From Platynereis dumerilii (lineage: Eukaryota > Annelida > Polychaeta > Phyllodocida > Nereididae): DNA of 64,000 nucleotides. Shown piece by piece: positions 37,201 to 48,086 of the stretch (position 1 is its first letter; the number at the start of each line of letters is the position of its first letter). Under the pieces are notes generated by a model. The model saw nothing but the letters and a program-made list of their open reading frames with translations, was not told where the DNA came from and did not search any database. The DNA lies in the NCBI GenBank assembly GCA_026936325.1, contig JAPTHN010000012.1, positions 24,493,865-24,557,864 on the forward strand, read 5' to 3'. The translations under genes and the position numbers were made by a program.

Positions 37201-38630
37201 TCTAATCTTTTGGTGTTTATCTAATTATTCCATAAATGTTTTGGTAAAATTTGCCAAATGAAGGTTGGCAACATGCAGTAGACATGATAGTTGCATTTTT
37301 GAATGGAAATAATATAGGAAGGGAGCTGCATAGCACGTGTGGTAGGAGCCATAATGTACACTGTACATATATATCTAAAATCTGTTACTTACTAATAGAA
37401 TAAGAAAAGGAGTATCCGATACAAAAACTTCAAATTTCGAGCATCATCCGAGCGATATTAAAGCAACTAATACATATAATAATTATGTGCACCACACCTG
37501 AGATCAAGCCTGACATATGGGGAATGAATAATATAACTTGGTACTGACCCAAATTAACCCCAACATCATCACACTTCATCAGATTTCACCAGACGCAGAT
37601 ACCACTGCTTTCCACATACCCCGGATGAAATATTCCATGCAGGACTTGTATGTGAATCCCTAAGATAGCCTGCGAAAATCCTCCCCATATTTCGTGTGTG
37701 CCCTTATCGACTCCAACATGCCATGCCACAGTTTCCTACGACTTTCACAGCACACAAAAGCACATCTTGTCACACCTAAAAAGTACCTAAAACTTCTGAG
37801 CTTTAATTTGACTTCTTAAGCTTTACTTTTTTCTCATGCTACTCTGTGGCTTCAGATTTTTCTTTCTGTGAGATTGCTTTTGCATTTGAATTGTCCTAGT
37901 TTTCAATCAAAGATTAGATGTCTACTGAGTCATGAGAGTTCTTTTGTGCTCAATTGGTGTTACAAGCTAAAAGGATAGATAGAATAGATAAGTATAAGTA
38001 TAAATAGATTGAAAGATAGATAGAATAGTAATTGCCTTATAAGATCAAATGGTGTGAGATCAACAGTTACTTGTCTTATGTGATCCCTTTCCTCCTCGCT
38101 AGTGCTCTCTCTTTCGTACCATCAATCAACAATTCAGGCATGATCCGACATATATTGCTGAAAATCAGTGGCTCTCAAAATATGCCTTTTGAAATGGTAT
38201 AAAATCTGGTTCTTGAAATTTAGGCACATGTCACTCACCCCCAAAAACGTTTGCGTGCTGTAGGCTACGCCTCTGTATTTAGTGTATTCGATAGGGTCAG
38301 CAATGTGACTCAAGTGCTTTCTTACAATTAGTTATGTGAATCTGTGACACCTTTGGCACCAGTAACAAAAGAATAACATAATACATAAAAATTTATCATA
38401 TATTCTATGCTGCCTTATTTTGGTATGGCCTCAGGGACGCCAGCAGGCCAATCATATGGCACCATGCCCAACTTCCTGTACTCACATGGGACTAAAAACT
38501 TCCGGTTCACCTTATTGCTTCTAAGCATAGTAAATGTGAGGCGCTACCTGTCCATATTTCCTCAATAGCTCTACTTACTGTTTTGTTGTGTAGCAGTCAG
38601 CTGGCTACCTATCCATCTCAGCTCAGTTCC

Positions 38631-38689
<59 letters not shown>

Positions 38690-38696
38690 GTCTGTA

Positions 38697-38700
<4 letters not shown>
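34300..38700. repeat. Tandem segmental duplication, unit B (about 4.4 kb)
   Basis: This unit is collinear with unit A. It lacks several of unit A's insertions and has its own extra segments of about 170 bp (35590-35760) and about 330 bp (36287-36612). Its right edge runs into a long TATC microsatellite. By eye, identity in aligned blocks is roughly 80-90%, so the duplication is not recent. Confidence 0.9.
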
Positions 38701-38731
<31 letters not shown>

Positions 38732-38748
38732 TATCTATCCATCTATCA
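38630..38748. repeat. TATC microsatellite
   Basis: Two long (TATC)n runs are separated by a TGTCTGTA interruption. A further TATC array at 41413-41490 lies on the other side of the 2.66-kb element, in the same orientation. Confidence 0.97.
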
Positions 38749-39576
38749 GCCCATTCTCCACCCCAGAATGAAATACGTACTTTATGGACTTTTTACATCA
38801 AGATATAAACACCGGTCTTCATTCTGAAGGAACAAAAAGGACGTCCTTCATTCTCATGTATAGATCACAGTACTGTTGAGAATGAACACCGGCCTTAATT
38901 TCTACACATTTCTACAAAATAAAAGCTGGTATTCATTCTCCCAACACCAGAATGACAATGAAGGATGGTCTTCATTGTGAAAGCAAATTAAATACTGCAT
39001 TTTATTATTTAACCTATTGTAGAAAATGAAGGACAGTCTTCATATGCTATCAAATTGTTATTACTTCAGATCAGTACCCTAAATGAATATCACTCTTCAT
39101 TGTTGAAGTTAGTTCTTTTAGTTTTTGTATATATGAAAAACCCACTTTTTGTCAATTAAGATTGGGCTTTATTTTTCAGTAAATATCAATTTGAATCCTA
39201 CAGCCCTCATTTCCGAAATTTGGGTAGGTTTGTAAGAATGTAGTCAATCCCAGGGGTGTGATCCGGATTTTTGTGTTGGGTTAAGTATGGTAGTACAATC
39301 AGACTTGGGAATACATTTTTTGCCCAGATTTTAGGGGGGGGGGGTGGTGTGCTCATACCCCCCCCCCCAACTCTGCTACTCCTATCCCATTTACTAAACT
39401 CATCTAGTCTTATATTATTTAATTAAGTTCAGTCAATATTTTCAATATAGTGCTGTACTTTTGAAGGGGGATGATGGTATTTAATACCCCCCCCCCCAAT
39501 TTTTTGCAGGTTTGGTAGCTACTCCATGGATGCTTTATCTTGTAGATGGGGGGGGGGAGAGTATGAAATGGGGGAC

Positions 39577-39809
39577 CTGAGCAATGATGCATTCAACGGA
39601 CATCACTTAGGTTAGATAATAAAGTGGTAATTGAAACACTGTAAACTTATTTTTAGAAGAGTTTTTAAAATTCACTCTGTTAAAAAAAATGTATATATTA
39701 TTAATGATATGTTATTTTCATAAGTCATTAAATAAAAATGAATTATATTTGCAGAACTACAACTTAAAACATATTTACATTTATGTCCATTGAATGCATC
39801 ATTGCTCAG
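39577..39809. repeat. 28-bp inverted repeat with 177-bp spacer
   Basis: The left arm contains CCTGAGCAATGATGCATTCA and the right arm its inverse TGAATGCATCATTGCTCAGG, with one mismatch over 28 bp. It lies within the 2.66-kb element and may mark a nested foldback element. Confidence 0.85.
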
Positions 39810-40639
39810 GTCATTATCAGAATTATAGGGGTAGTGTCTTATCTCATTATCATTTCTTGTACCCCTTCCATTGTAATACATCATGTATAATAGCACTTAT
39901 TAGATAATTATAGCTGACCTATTTACATATCTGCAAATTATATTCACTATTGATAGACTGTATTCTTATAAATATTACAGACTTGTTCTGAGAACAGTTC
40001 ATTAAGTTGATTTTGTCATATTTGAATTATTATCAAAACTCAGAATTTTTCCAATTACCAATAATTCACCAAATTCGGCTCTACTTCATTTTAAAGAGTT
40101 CAGACTAATCATATACCAATAATGTTGATTTTACCATTTTGTAAGTATGTTTAATCGTATAAATTCTTTATCATGAAAATAATTAGGAATTTAGACCTAT
40201 TCCCATTTTGGACTTCAAGAGCCTGGGGATAGCCTATACATTTCCTTACTGAAACCAGACCTGTTAGTTCTGCCTATTCAAAAGTCTTTTCTATTGTTAG
40301 CTTTCAGTCATGTTATAACCATTGAATTAACTAAATTATATTCTGTATTATATGTAAATTAATAGAGGCAGTATCTTCATAAAAATGTAAACAAATCGTG
40401 TTTAATACCATTAAAAACCCGTGATTTTCCAGTTTTTTTTTTTTTTACTAAGCAAGCAATCCACACACTTGGTGGCAATCCCACGGCTTTCCTAGGGCAA
40501 TAAAACCTATTAAACTCACTTAATAATGAAAAACATGCGAATAGAGAGACACCCCCCCCCTGCCTCAAATAGAGGTCCTGCTAGAAGGTCTTCTAAAATA
40601 TGCAAAGGGGGGGGGTCCTTATCCAGTAAATTTGGTAGA

Positions 40640-40905
40640 TATTTCTGTGGAGGGGGGGGGGAGAATGGGTGAAGGGAGGAAAGGAGAAGGGAAGAGGAAG
40701 GGACAAAGGGAGCAAGGGAGCAAGGGAGAAGAGGAGCAAGGGAGGCAGGGAGAAGGGATAAAGGGAGGAAGAGAGGAAAAGAGGAAAGGAAAAAGGAGAA
40801 GGGAGAAAAGGAGGAGAGAGGAGGGGAGAGCTGAGGAAGGGATGTATGGGAGCAAGGGGGGGGGGAGGAGCAAGAAAGTTGGGTTGGGGAGGAAACTATA
40901 TTGTA
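40640..40905. repeat. Purine-rich GGGAGGAA low-complexity tract
   Basis: About 265 bases of almost pure purines (GGGAGAAGG, GGAGCAAGG) begin and end with poly-G runs. The long open frames on both strands here come from composition, not coding. Confidence 0.95.
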
Positions 40906-41412
40906 CTTGACAACTAAAAGCTTCAATGCTCGCAAATTTGACTAAAATCTGGCTATTTATATATTTCAAGTATATCTAAAATTTTCAGAACAAAAATATT
41001 TATTTTTCTTTATTCTAGATGTGAATTAAGGCACTGTCAGCTTCCTGTTAGAGCCCCAAGATGTTAAAATGTAAATATTTCGCAGCAGTAAATATTAGAA
41101 ATCACATCCCAGAATACAATAAAATGCCCATTCAATTATGCAAAATTCAACACAAATCTGCTGACATTCTCATTATAAATACAATGTTGCATGAGTGCAG
41201 GATTTATATGCGTAAAAGGATGGTCAAAGAGGCCAATTCCACAGAAAGCAGGTCCATTTTTTGGCTATTACCCTTACCATAGGCATATCTATATCAGAAA
41301 ATGAATGACATTCTTTATCTTGTACATGTTCCTTCAGAATTAAATACACCCTTCATTTTCAGGTGACAAAAGTCCATGAAGTACGTATTTCATTACATGT
41401 GGAGAATGTGTT

Positions 41413-41413
41413 G

Positions 41414-41447
<34 letters not shown>

Positions 41448-41490
41448 GCTTATCTATCTATATATCTATCAGCATATCTATCTATCTATC
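41413..41490. repeat. TATC microsatellite (right flank)
   Basis: (TATC)n with a GCTTATC and CAGCATATC interruption, adjoining the right end of the 2.66-kb element. Confidence 0.95.
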
Positions 41491-42175
41491 TTTCTTCCTT
41501 ATGTACAATTTACTATCTATTCTTATTCAAGCAATAACATGTTCCGCTTTCTATCTCATTTAGTCCTTGAATCTGATGCTTTCCATTTCAGAATATATAA
41601 TTCAACATTTCCAACAACAAGTAATTCATTAAGACCTTGGAATGCCACTTCACTTGGCGGATAACAAAGCATCTTGTCTATATTAACAGTAAATGAGTAA
41701 AATGTGGGGAAAAACATAATGAACTAATCTTATGTGATGCTGGTTTTAACAGCTAAGTAGATTTCTGATTTGCGCCCAGCATGATTTCATAAATCCGGGC
41801 AGGGATATATGTTTTTTCCTGGATATGTTCCAAGTACAGTTTGAACATGACATCAACAGATACTGAAGGTTAGCTTTTTAAAACGTCACAAATTCATTTT
41901 ACAGCCAAGGAAAGTGAAATGAATAATTTCAACAGTTATCAGTAATGAGTTGTTTTGAGAAAAACCTATATATCAGATTAAAATATTAGTCACCGAGATG
42001 AGACATATGACATCACATTGAGTGATATATGACATCTAATGGTGACAAATGTGAGTCTATGACACATTATGTAATCGTTGACAATGTAGTTTGGTTATTA
42101 CTCCGGGAAAACTGTTGTGATTTTAAAAATTTGTGCAAATGAACTAACAAAAGGGAAGGAAAATGACTAGGGTTG

Positions 42176-42498
42176 GCTCTTTCCATATCAGCTGAGTGGT
42201 CAAGTGGCTTATATAGGTGCTCTGCTCTTCGTCTGCATGGATTGGATCCCCGAGTGGGGATCCCAAAATCTCAGTGTACCTTTATGAGCAAAATCCCAGC
42301 AGGATTGCATTCGGATGTGAGGTTAGATTGGCGGCCCCTTGTATCGGTGTCTATGCTAGGCAAGTAAAAGATCCCTCACATGGGGTAAATGTGTAACATG
42401 TTGAGGACACCCGCTCCCTCTCCGATCTCATTAACCAACCCTTGTGAGTGCCCAAAACTGGGCTTAGAGGGCTGCACTTACCATATCTATCTATCTAT
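42176..42498 (+). mobile_element. tRNA-derived SINE with ATCT tail
   Basis: The 5' head has a box A-like GAGTGGTCAAGTGGCTT (about 42194) and a box B-like GGATTGGATCC (about 42239) spaced as in tRNA promoters. A unique body follows (GCAAGTAAAAGATCCCTCAC, CCCAAAACTGGGCTTAGAGG), then an ATCTATCTATC tail. Part of the body recurs at 1661-1815 (inverted, truncated) and 31470-31610. It is the fullest copy in the window. Confidence 0.82.
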
Positions 42499-42796
42499 CA
42501 TATGATTTTGTAAATTGTATACAGCAGATTATAGATCAAATTTATGTCGAAGCATACAAATCCACAAAAAAAGTCGACAGATAACTAGACCATTGTACTG
42601 TCGTGGTCTTGTGTCTGGTATACAGATTCACCACCTAAGGCTAAATCTTAATAAATCATGCATAATTATCCCATATGACGTGCACACAATGTATATAAAT
42701 TGAAAGAGAGAAATGAAAGAGAGAAATACAAGAGCCATCCCGGCTAGCAGCCTCTAGTCTGGGTTCAGTATAAGTCAAAAGCGAAATGTAACTCAC

Positions 42797-43027
42797 CGTT
42801 TTTCTTATAGAATAGTACTTCTGTCTTGAATTCATTTTGTTGTTCCAGGGAATCCATAATTTTCGTTTTCTCTTCTTCGTTCGTTTCCGGCCCCAACAGA
42901 AATTTGCAGGCACAACTCTTGGACATAACTTGGGCCCTGGCAAAGCCCGTGAGCTCACAGAATCCATCAGAGCAGTAGACGATGGGGTGTCCCTGGGCCT
43001 GCGCATTGCCGAGCACGAAGTTGCTAT
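42797..43027 (-). CDS. Elk: ELK channel exon: main part of N-terminal PAS domain
   Basis: This 231-bp exon encodes 76 full codons plus split codons at both ends (starts with the last two bases of a codon, ends after the first). It reads [20 protein letters not shown] at its start, continues with [20 protein letters not shown] and ends [11 protein letters not shown]. This is the KCNH PAS core, with the ELK-type [15 protein letters not shown] signature. The acceptor is a pyrimidine-rich tract ending TTTACAG and the donor is a consensus GTGAGT. In this family the PAS domain packs against the cytoplasmic CNBHD and tunes gating. The preceding exon should supply the initiator Met and the amphipathic PAS cap (family pattern LLAPQNTFL). 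No such sequence was found between 43.0 and 64 kb by eye, so it is probably farther upstream. Confidence 0.95.
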
Positions 43028-43699
43028 CTGTAAAGAGAAGAAGTGAAAGAAATTAGACATTTTGATAAGAAGGACTCGAACATTCATTAAACCCCTTCTC
43101 AAGACATGGAGTTAGAAGAAACGCATGAAGAGTGATTTAGATAATAAACTCCAAATGTCATGTTTTTGGGGAATGGCACCATGAGTCAGATTGTTGTGAG
43201 ATAGGTTCAGTGCATTCCCTTCTGAGTAAATAAAGTGTCTGTTCATGTGGTGTTCTCCTCTTGTCCTAATTAACCTACCAAGTGCATATTATTATATACA
43301 AGACATAAAACCTCAACCATCCATCTATCTAACACAAGATTGTTGCGTAATTTCTGACAGTTGAAGAATGTTTTTCAGGTAGCTCATTTTCTCCTCAATG
43401 TACATCCATGCAGATAGATTTGACATGCTTTGTCTTATAATGTGTTGGTTGCACCATCAGACTGGCAATTGAATTCAGGCATCCCGCCACTGTATGCCGC
43501 CCTTTATCGTGAATAATGTAAATCAATGTTACAGTGCCAAAGGAAATATACAAGAAAAAGACGAAAAAAAGTAGAAACTTGAGTCATTTGTCTTGCCAAA
43601 AGTCTGTGGTGGTATCATCTTGTATGATTAATGCTTCTGTGCAATATTTGTGCATTTTATTGCCTCATAGAAAATATATTGTATCATCTATCAGACTTT

Positions 43700-43733
43700 G
43701 CGACATTGCGTCTAGTGCAAGAAGTTGCTATCT
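43700..43733 (-). pseudogene. Possible decayed duplicate of the PAS-exon acceptor
   Basis: On the minus strand, GCAGATAGCAACTTCTTGCA resembles the start of the PAS exon (ACAGATAGCAACTTCGTGCT) and is preceded by a pyrimidine-containing tract. After about 20 bp the similarity fades and the frame meets a stop codon within six codons. It could be a remnant of a duplicated exon start, or coincidence. Confidence 0.3.
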
Positions 43734-44481
43734 GCGAGGAAAGTAGCGAAGAAAATGAGAAGTGCTATTGGCTTTGTCAGAAATGCTTCAGTGTAAGAGG
43801 CTTTGTTGTATTTATGAGAAATGGTACAATCTCTTTCTATATTCCAATTCTAGGAAGGCAAGGAAGAGTTTTTCTTGTCGCTAAGACTGATGCGAATAAA
43901 CCAAAAATCAAGGGGGAGAAAAATGATCATGGGGATTGGTATCCAGTTCTGTCAATACATATTTGCATGTATACGTTCTTGCATCAATTGATCTTCCAAA
44001 TGATTGAATGGTCAAATGATCAAGTTATACTATTTGACTCATACAGAGATTTTATGAAGAAATGTCTGCCTTTGTGTTGATTTCATTTCAAGTACATGTA
44101 TATGTGTAATGGGTGTGGTAATTAATGATGTTTGATCAGGTAAGGTCTTCCCTTGAAATCTACCAATATGAAGTTGCCACAAAGAGGGGGAGATTCCTGA
44201 AAGTGCCACCAGACATTTAAGCCAAGTTTTGCAAATTGAATTCTCATCCGGTCTGGTATACGTTGATAAAACTTGATCTGAACTTTTCTGCGCCGTAGGA
44301 GAATCTCATGAATATCCGGCTCTAGTCGGCACCAATCCCCAGAACCCAAACACAAAAGTTGTTATCAGCAAGAAAGTGCAAAGAAAAACTTCCAGTTCTC
44401 CTGCTTATATGCAGTTTTTTGACATGCTACTGTTTACTGTGCAATTGTCCAAGAGGATTTCAGCCACACACTATGAATGGC

Positions 44482-45485
44482 ATTGCACATATATGGGCCA
44501 TTCTCAAATTTCGGGACAACGGGTATAGGAAAATTGTCCTGTAACGGAGGGGACAATGTGGTAACGGAGGTGAATTTTGATGTAAAAAACCAACTGTAGG
44601 AACAGCGACAAAAGGAAAATTGATAAAAGATTGATGTAACTATTATTTTCAGAAGTACTTCATCTCGTATCAGGAGATTTTTTGGTCCAAATATTGATTT
44701 CTTGCTCATGATCTGGTAACGGAGTGGACAGTAACGGAGGGGAACAATTTTTTGCATTTCGCTCATTACTGCTTTTTGTTTGGAGATTAGACAAAATAAT
44801 TGCAGAATATTAAAACCTGCCACCCTCAGCAACATATACATGAAATCGCTCTGTAAAATTATCATTGGTAAGCTTGGAAATGAAGGAAACGGAGAGGACA
44901 TTTTAGTGGGACCAAAAACATTTTTTATGAACATTATGTCATAATTTATTGAATACATGTTTTATGAAGTCTACAAGGCAGTGGTACTATGGCGCACATG
45001 CGTCTGATGATATTCAGTGAAAATAGCTCATAAAAAATAATAACGAACAGAGCTATGGCAAGTAATGGAGGGGACAAAAAAATTGACATAAATTAGTGAC
45101 ATGACTATTGTATCAATTAAATCAATGAAATTATACACAAAAAAAATTGAATATGAACTAAATATAAATTCAAGTCTATATTCCCATGAATCGTGCAAAG
45201 AAACTTTGAAAATAATGGTATATTAGGAGGAAAATGAACACTTGATTTTGTCATGTCAGGTCCAGTGACAGGGAAAAACCATTGATTTTGCACGGATTTC
45301 TGGACATAATGCATTAAAAAAAAGTCTAATGAATGACTTTTTGCTCCAAATGCAGTGGTTCTAAGTAGAAATATGAATAACAGATGCAGAGTGACGCTTC
45401 AGATAATTATCGTATTCATATATATGTCAGGGAGCTAGAGTGACGCAAATTGTCCCGAAATTTGAGAATGACCCATATATGCAAT
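44482..45485. mobile_element. Non-autonomous transposon with repeated GTAACGGAGGGGACA motif (about 1 kb)
   Basis: The terminal inverted repeats pair GGGCCATTCTCAAATTTCGG (left, 44495) with its inverse CCGAAATTTGAGAATGACCC (right), extended outward by ATATAT and ATTGC/GCAAT. Six copies of a motif like GTAACGGAGGGGACA lie on the plus strand at about 44541, 44561, 44716, 44731, 44886 and 45062. No coding region is recognised. The duplication at the target is uncertain (TA or ATATAT). Confidence 0.8.
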
Positions 45486-47144
45486 ATGGAAATACTTATA
45501 ACAGCCTGGAAAAGACAAGTAATTACATTTGACTGTTTCAGGACAGATATGATGTCAATACAAGTCCCATTTTGTACATGAGTGACCATTTTGTCATTGG
45601 GAAACATGTGACCTCATTGACAAGTATAGGATATGACCTCACTTGCTGGATATCAGCCATCAAGGGGCATTTTGTGCCATATTTGTGATTCGTTATTTAT
45701 CCAGTGCAGTAACACAGTATTCTGAACCAAAACTGCAGGCCTATTTATATAGGAAACACAGAATTTCTCCGATGCTCAGCAAATAACATCCACACTAATA
45801 TTAGAATAGGGTCACCTGGGGCTAACATTTAAGGAGGCTAATTAATGGTTGTCATCCGGATGAACCCTCACTGATCTATGAAATCATCCCACATCTAATT
45901 GACCTGTTATTTTGCCACACCAGTTTGATTCCTGGGTACCTGCATAACCTGGGTTGGCTTCATCATATTATCTCCTATTCAAGGTTACATTAGTCACAGC
46001 ATTATAAAACGCTCAGTTATAAGGCATACTTGCCTTAAGTGACTGCCTTCCTCCTGCATTAAGTGGTATTTTAGTGCATTTTTTCACCCCAATGAGAGAC
46101 CGAAACCCCCTAAGAGACCGCTTCATTAATACAGAAGGGGTGGTCTCAAAATGCAGAAACTGTTAGAGCGATCACTCTTATTTTCACTTAACTTTACAGT
46201 AGATGAACGACGAGTACTTACATTCTGCTGCAATTGGGCCTCAATGACTTCACAACAAGTCCTATCAAATACATTGAAATGAGGTTTTAATTTGTCATTA
46301 GGAAACTTGTGACCTCATACGAGTGTGGAGTGACACATCAAATGGCTTGCCACAACAACATTGCAAGTATAGGCTATGATGTCACTGACTGCTTACACGT
46401 CATACAGTTTAACATAGCATGGATAGGGCTATGACTTCACAAGGAACATTTTGGTCCAATTCTGTAAGCACTTGATGTTCGTCTACTGTAATCCAAATTA
46501 ACAAGAAAAATTAATTGTAGCAAATGGCACAAGGCAAGAATGATAAATACAATGAAATTATCAGGCAATTTATTTTCAATTAATCCTTTCACAAAAACGA
46601 TATGCTTATTTTTTGAATCTCCGAAACTGTAAAACCAGCTGTCATCACTTTTGCGGCTGATACTTGTACCTTTTTGAAATAACGATTACTGCCGTAAAAG
46701 CAAGTTAAAGAGAACTGGCTGATTTTACAGTGTATGTACCATGGCTGCAATGCTGAATTGCTAATGGTCTGCTTTCTATGGCTTGTCTCTTGGAAATAAC
46801 AAGGAAAAGAGGTTCCTCTCCACACATAATTAATGGTTCTGTGTTTGTTGTCTTTAACCCCTGAGTTGACAGCATCAATTATTAACTGACTGGCATACTA
46901 AACAAGTAAAACTAGAAAAACAACAACAAGGATGCTGCACATGTTCTTCCCAGTATATTTTTGTTGAGTGCACAAAATTCTGTATGGCAGAAAAATAAGA
47001 CACTAATGTGTAATTTTGCATTTCCAAACAAACTACCTACAGAGCAATCCAACTTATACCTTGTGACATCCCTCACAGTCATATGCAATATTATGCATAT
47101 TCCTTCACTTTTGAGGCACAGGGTGATTGAAAGTGTAGTCCAAC

Positions 47145-47232
47145 ATAGGTCCAAGTGTGTCAACCGAGCCAGAGCAGGAATCAAACCAAGCACCCAGCAA
47201 TGACGTCGAAAGTGTTACCAACTGCGCCCAAC
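47145..47232 (-). mobile_element. tRNA-derived SINE head
   Basis: On the minus strand, a box A GGCGCAGTTGGTA and a box B GGTTTGATTCC lie about 28 bases apart, a tRNA-like internal promoter. The sequence has no clean cloverleaf or acceptor stem, so it is read as a SINE head rather than a tRNA gene. The downstream body (toward 46960) was not recognised. A TTAA transposon adjoins its upstream side at 47257. Confidence 0.65.
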
Positions 47233-47256
47233 CTCCCCCAGTAAAGACACTGTTAA

Positions 47257-48086
47257 GGTGACTCAAGCGTGGTACACTGCACATACTTCTGAGCAGCCTG
47301 GTTGCCTAGCAACATAGCGTCACAACTGCTGCAGGCCCTGAAAAAGTTGTGACGTTACCATTTTCTGCTCTCTTTTTTTTAACAACATGGCAGCCAGTAG
47401 TTTGCTATTTGAATGAGATCTAATGCAGCTAGAAGCATAATTATTTTTTTATTGAATGCAGTAACACCTACTCTATGCTAGTTCAAAGTTTCAGCTTCTC
47501 ATCTTTATCCAAAGAATTTTCTCTGTTAATTTCAGTCAACTGTATCTAAAATTGTCTTTATTTCTTTAAATTGACATTTGCACAGTAATGGTACTTCAGC
47601 AAAAAAATGACTTGGTGAATCTTTTTATATTTTTTGCCATTTGTTTGACAATAACTTGTTTAGGATATATGCAAATTTTAAAAAAATCTGTATGATCGTT
47701 TTCCTAAAATTTGATTACTGCCGAAATTGATGCATGCAAAATCTGCAATTAATTAGTGTGTTGGTGCCCTTTGAGCTCTTACAGAAACAAGTATTTTAAC
47801 CTTTTTCTTCAAATTTATGGCAAATGTATTGGTGTAAATCGTTGGGAAGACATTTCTGACATTTTTGTGTGACAAATGCATGTAATGCTGTACTCTGTGG
47901 TACATAACCAAAAACTCAATTTATGACTTTTAAGCAGTCATTAGGCAAAACATGCTGTTACCATGGCAACCAAACGAGTCGGTATAATTTTTTTGTTTTT
48001 CATTTTTGAAATGTATGGGTTCCATTGAGTACCTGTGCAAAATTTTAGAAAAATCTGTATGATCTAACCACCATGCTTGAGTCACC
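47257..48086. mobile_element. TTAA-flanked non-autonomous transposon (830 bp)
   Basis: The ends GGTGACTCAAGCGTGGT and the inverse ACCATGCTTGAGTCACC are flanked on each side by TTAA (47253-47256, 48087-48090). TTAA duplications characterise piggyBac and Kolobok superfamilies. The interior includes GTTGCCTAGCAAC and CATGGCAACC motifs and a repeated AAAAATCTGTATGATC (about 47682 and 48047). It encodes no transposase. Confidence 0.9.

Larger units (their letters stand above)
38749..41413. mobile_element. Inverted-repeat element inserted in a TATC microsatellite (about 2.66 kb)
   Basis: Left end: CCCATTCTCCAC, then AATGAAATACGTACTTTATG and GACTTTT. Right end: the inverse, GTCCATGAAGTACGTATTTC ATT and GTGGAGAATGTG. 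TTCTGAAGGAAC also pairs in inverse orientation farther in. GAATGAA/TTCATT motifs (for example CCGGTCTTCATTCT) recur below the left end. TATC arrays flank both sides in the same orientation. The interior has G-homopolymer runs, a GGGAGGAA purine tract (40640-40900) and a 28-bp inverted pair (39577-39604, 39782-39809). No transposase is visible. Confidence 0.8.
21425..42796 (-). other. 21.4-kb intron splitting the PAS domain
   Basis: This is the largest visible intron, GT-AG in phase 1. It holds most of the mobile DNA: microsatellites at 22.8-23.0 and 25.5 kb, a small transposon at 23.7-24.05 kb, a tandem segmental duplication (25.6-38.7 kb), a 2.66-kb inverted-repeat element (38.75-41.41 kb) and a SINE (42.18-42.50 kb). 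The portions 21425-22790, 23040-23660 and 41500-42170 show nothing I recognise. Confidence 0.88.
119..43027 (-). other. Elk: ELK-type voltage-gated K+ channel gene (partial, eight exons visible)
   Basis: Eight minus-strand exons join in frame to about 540 residues. In order they give a PAS domain, a linker, S1-S6 with a basic S4, the pore filter SVGFGN and the start of the C-linker. The [15 protein letters not shown] and [17 protein letters not shown] stretches, [13 protein letters not shown], the S4 [17 protein letters not shown] and [17 protein letters not shown] match ELK channels (KCNH3/4/8) rather than EAG or ERG. Intron sizes from 5' to 3' are about 21.4, 8.7, 4.55, 1.75, 3.6, 0.6 and 0.68 kb. 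The first exon (start codon and PAS cap) and the exons for the rest of the C-linker, CNBHD and C-terminus lie outside the window or were not recognised. Family knowledge: these plasma-membrane tetramers carry subthreshold K+ current in excitable cells. The vertebrate orthologue cannot be chosen from sequence alone. Confidence 0.95.

Noticed and set aside
39250-39560. A hAT end at CAGGGGTGTGATCCGG
   Set aside because: No matching inverse end or 8-bp duplication could be found downstream.
40516-40969. Long overlapping open frames on both strands (Ser/Pro/Leu-rich and Gly/Glu/Lys-rich)
   Set aside because: These come from the purine-rich GGGAGGAA tract and poly-G runs inside a transposable element, not from a gene.
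43631-44080. 149-codon plus-strand open frame upstream of the PAS exon
   Set aside because: It has no recognisable domain or splice context, lies in AT-rich non-coding sequence and overlaps the possible decayed exon fragment on the other strand.
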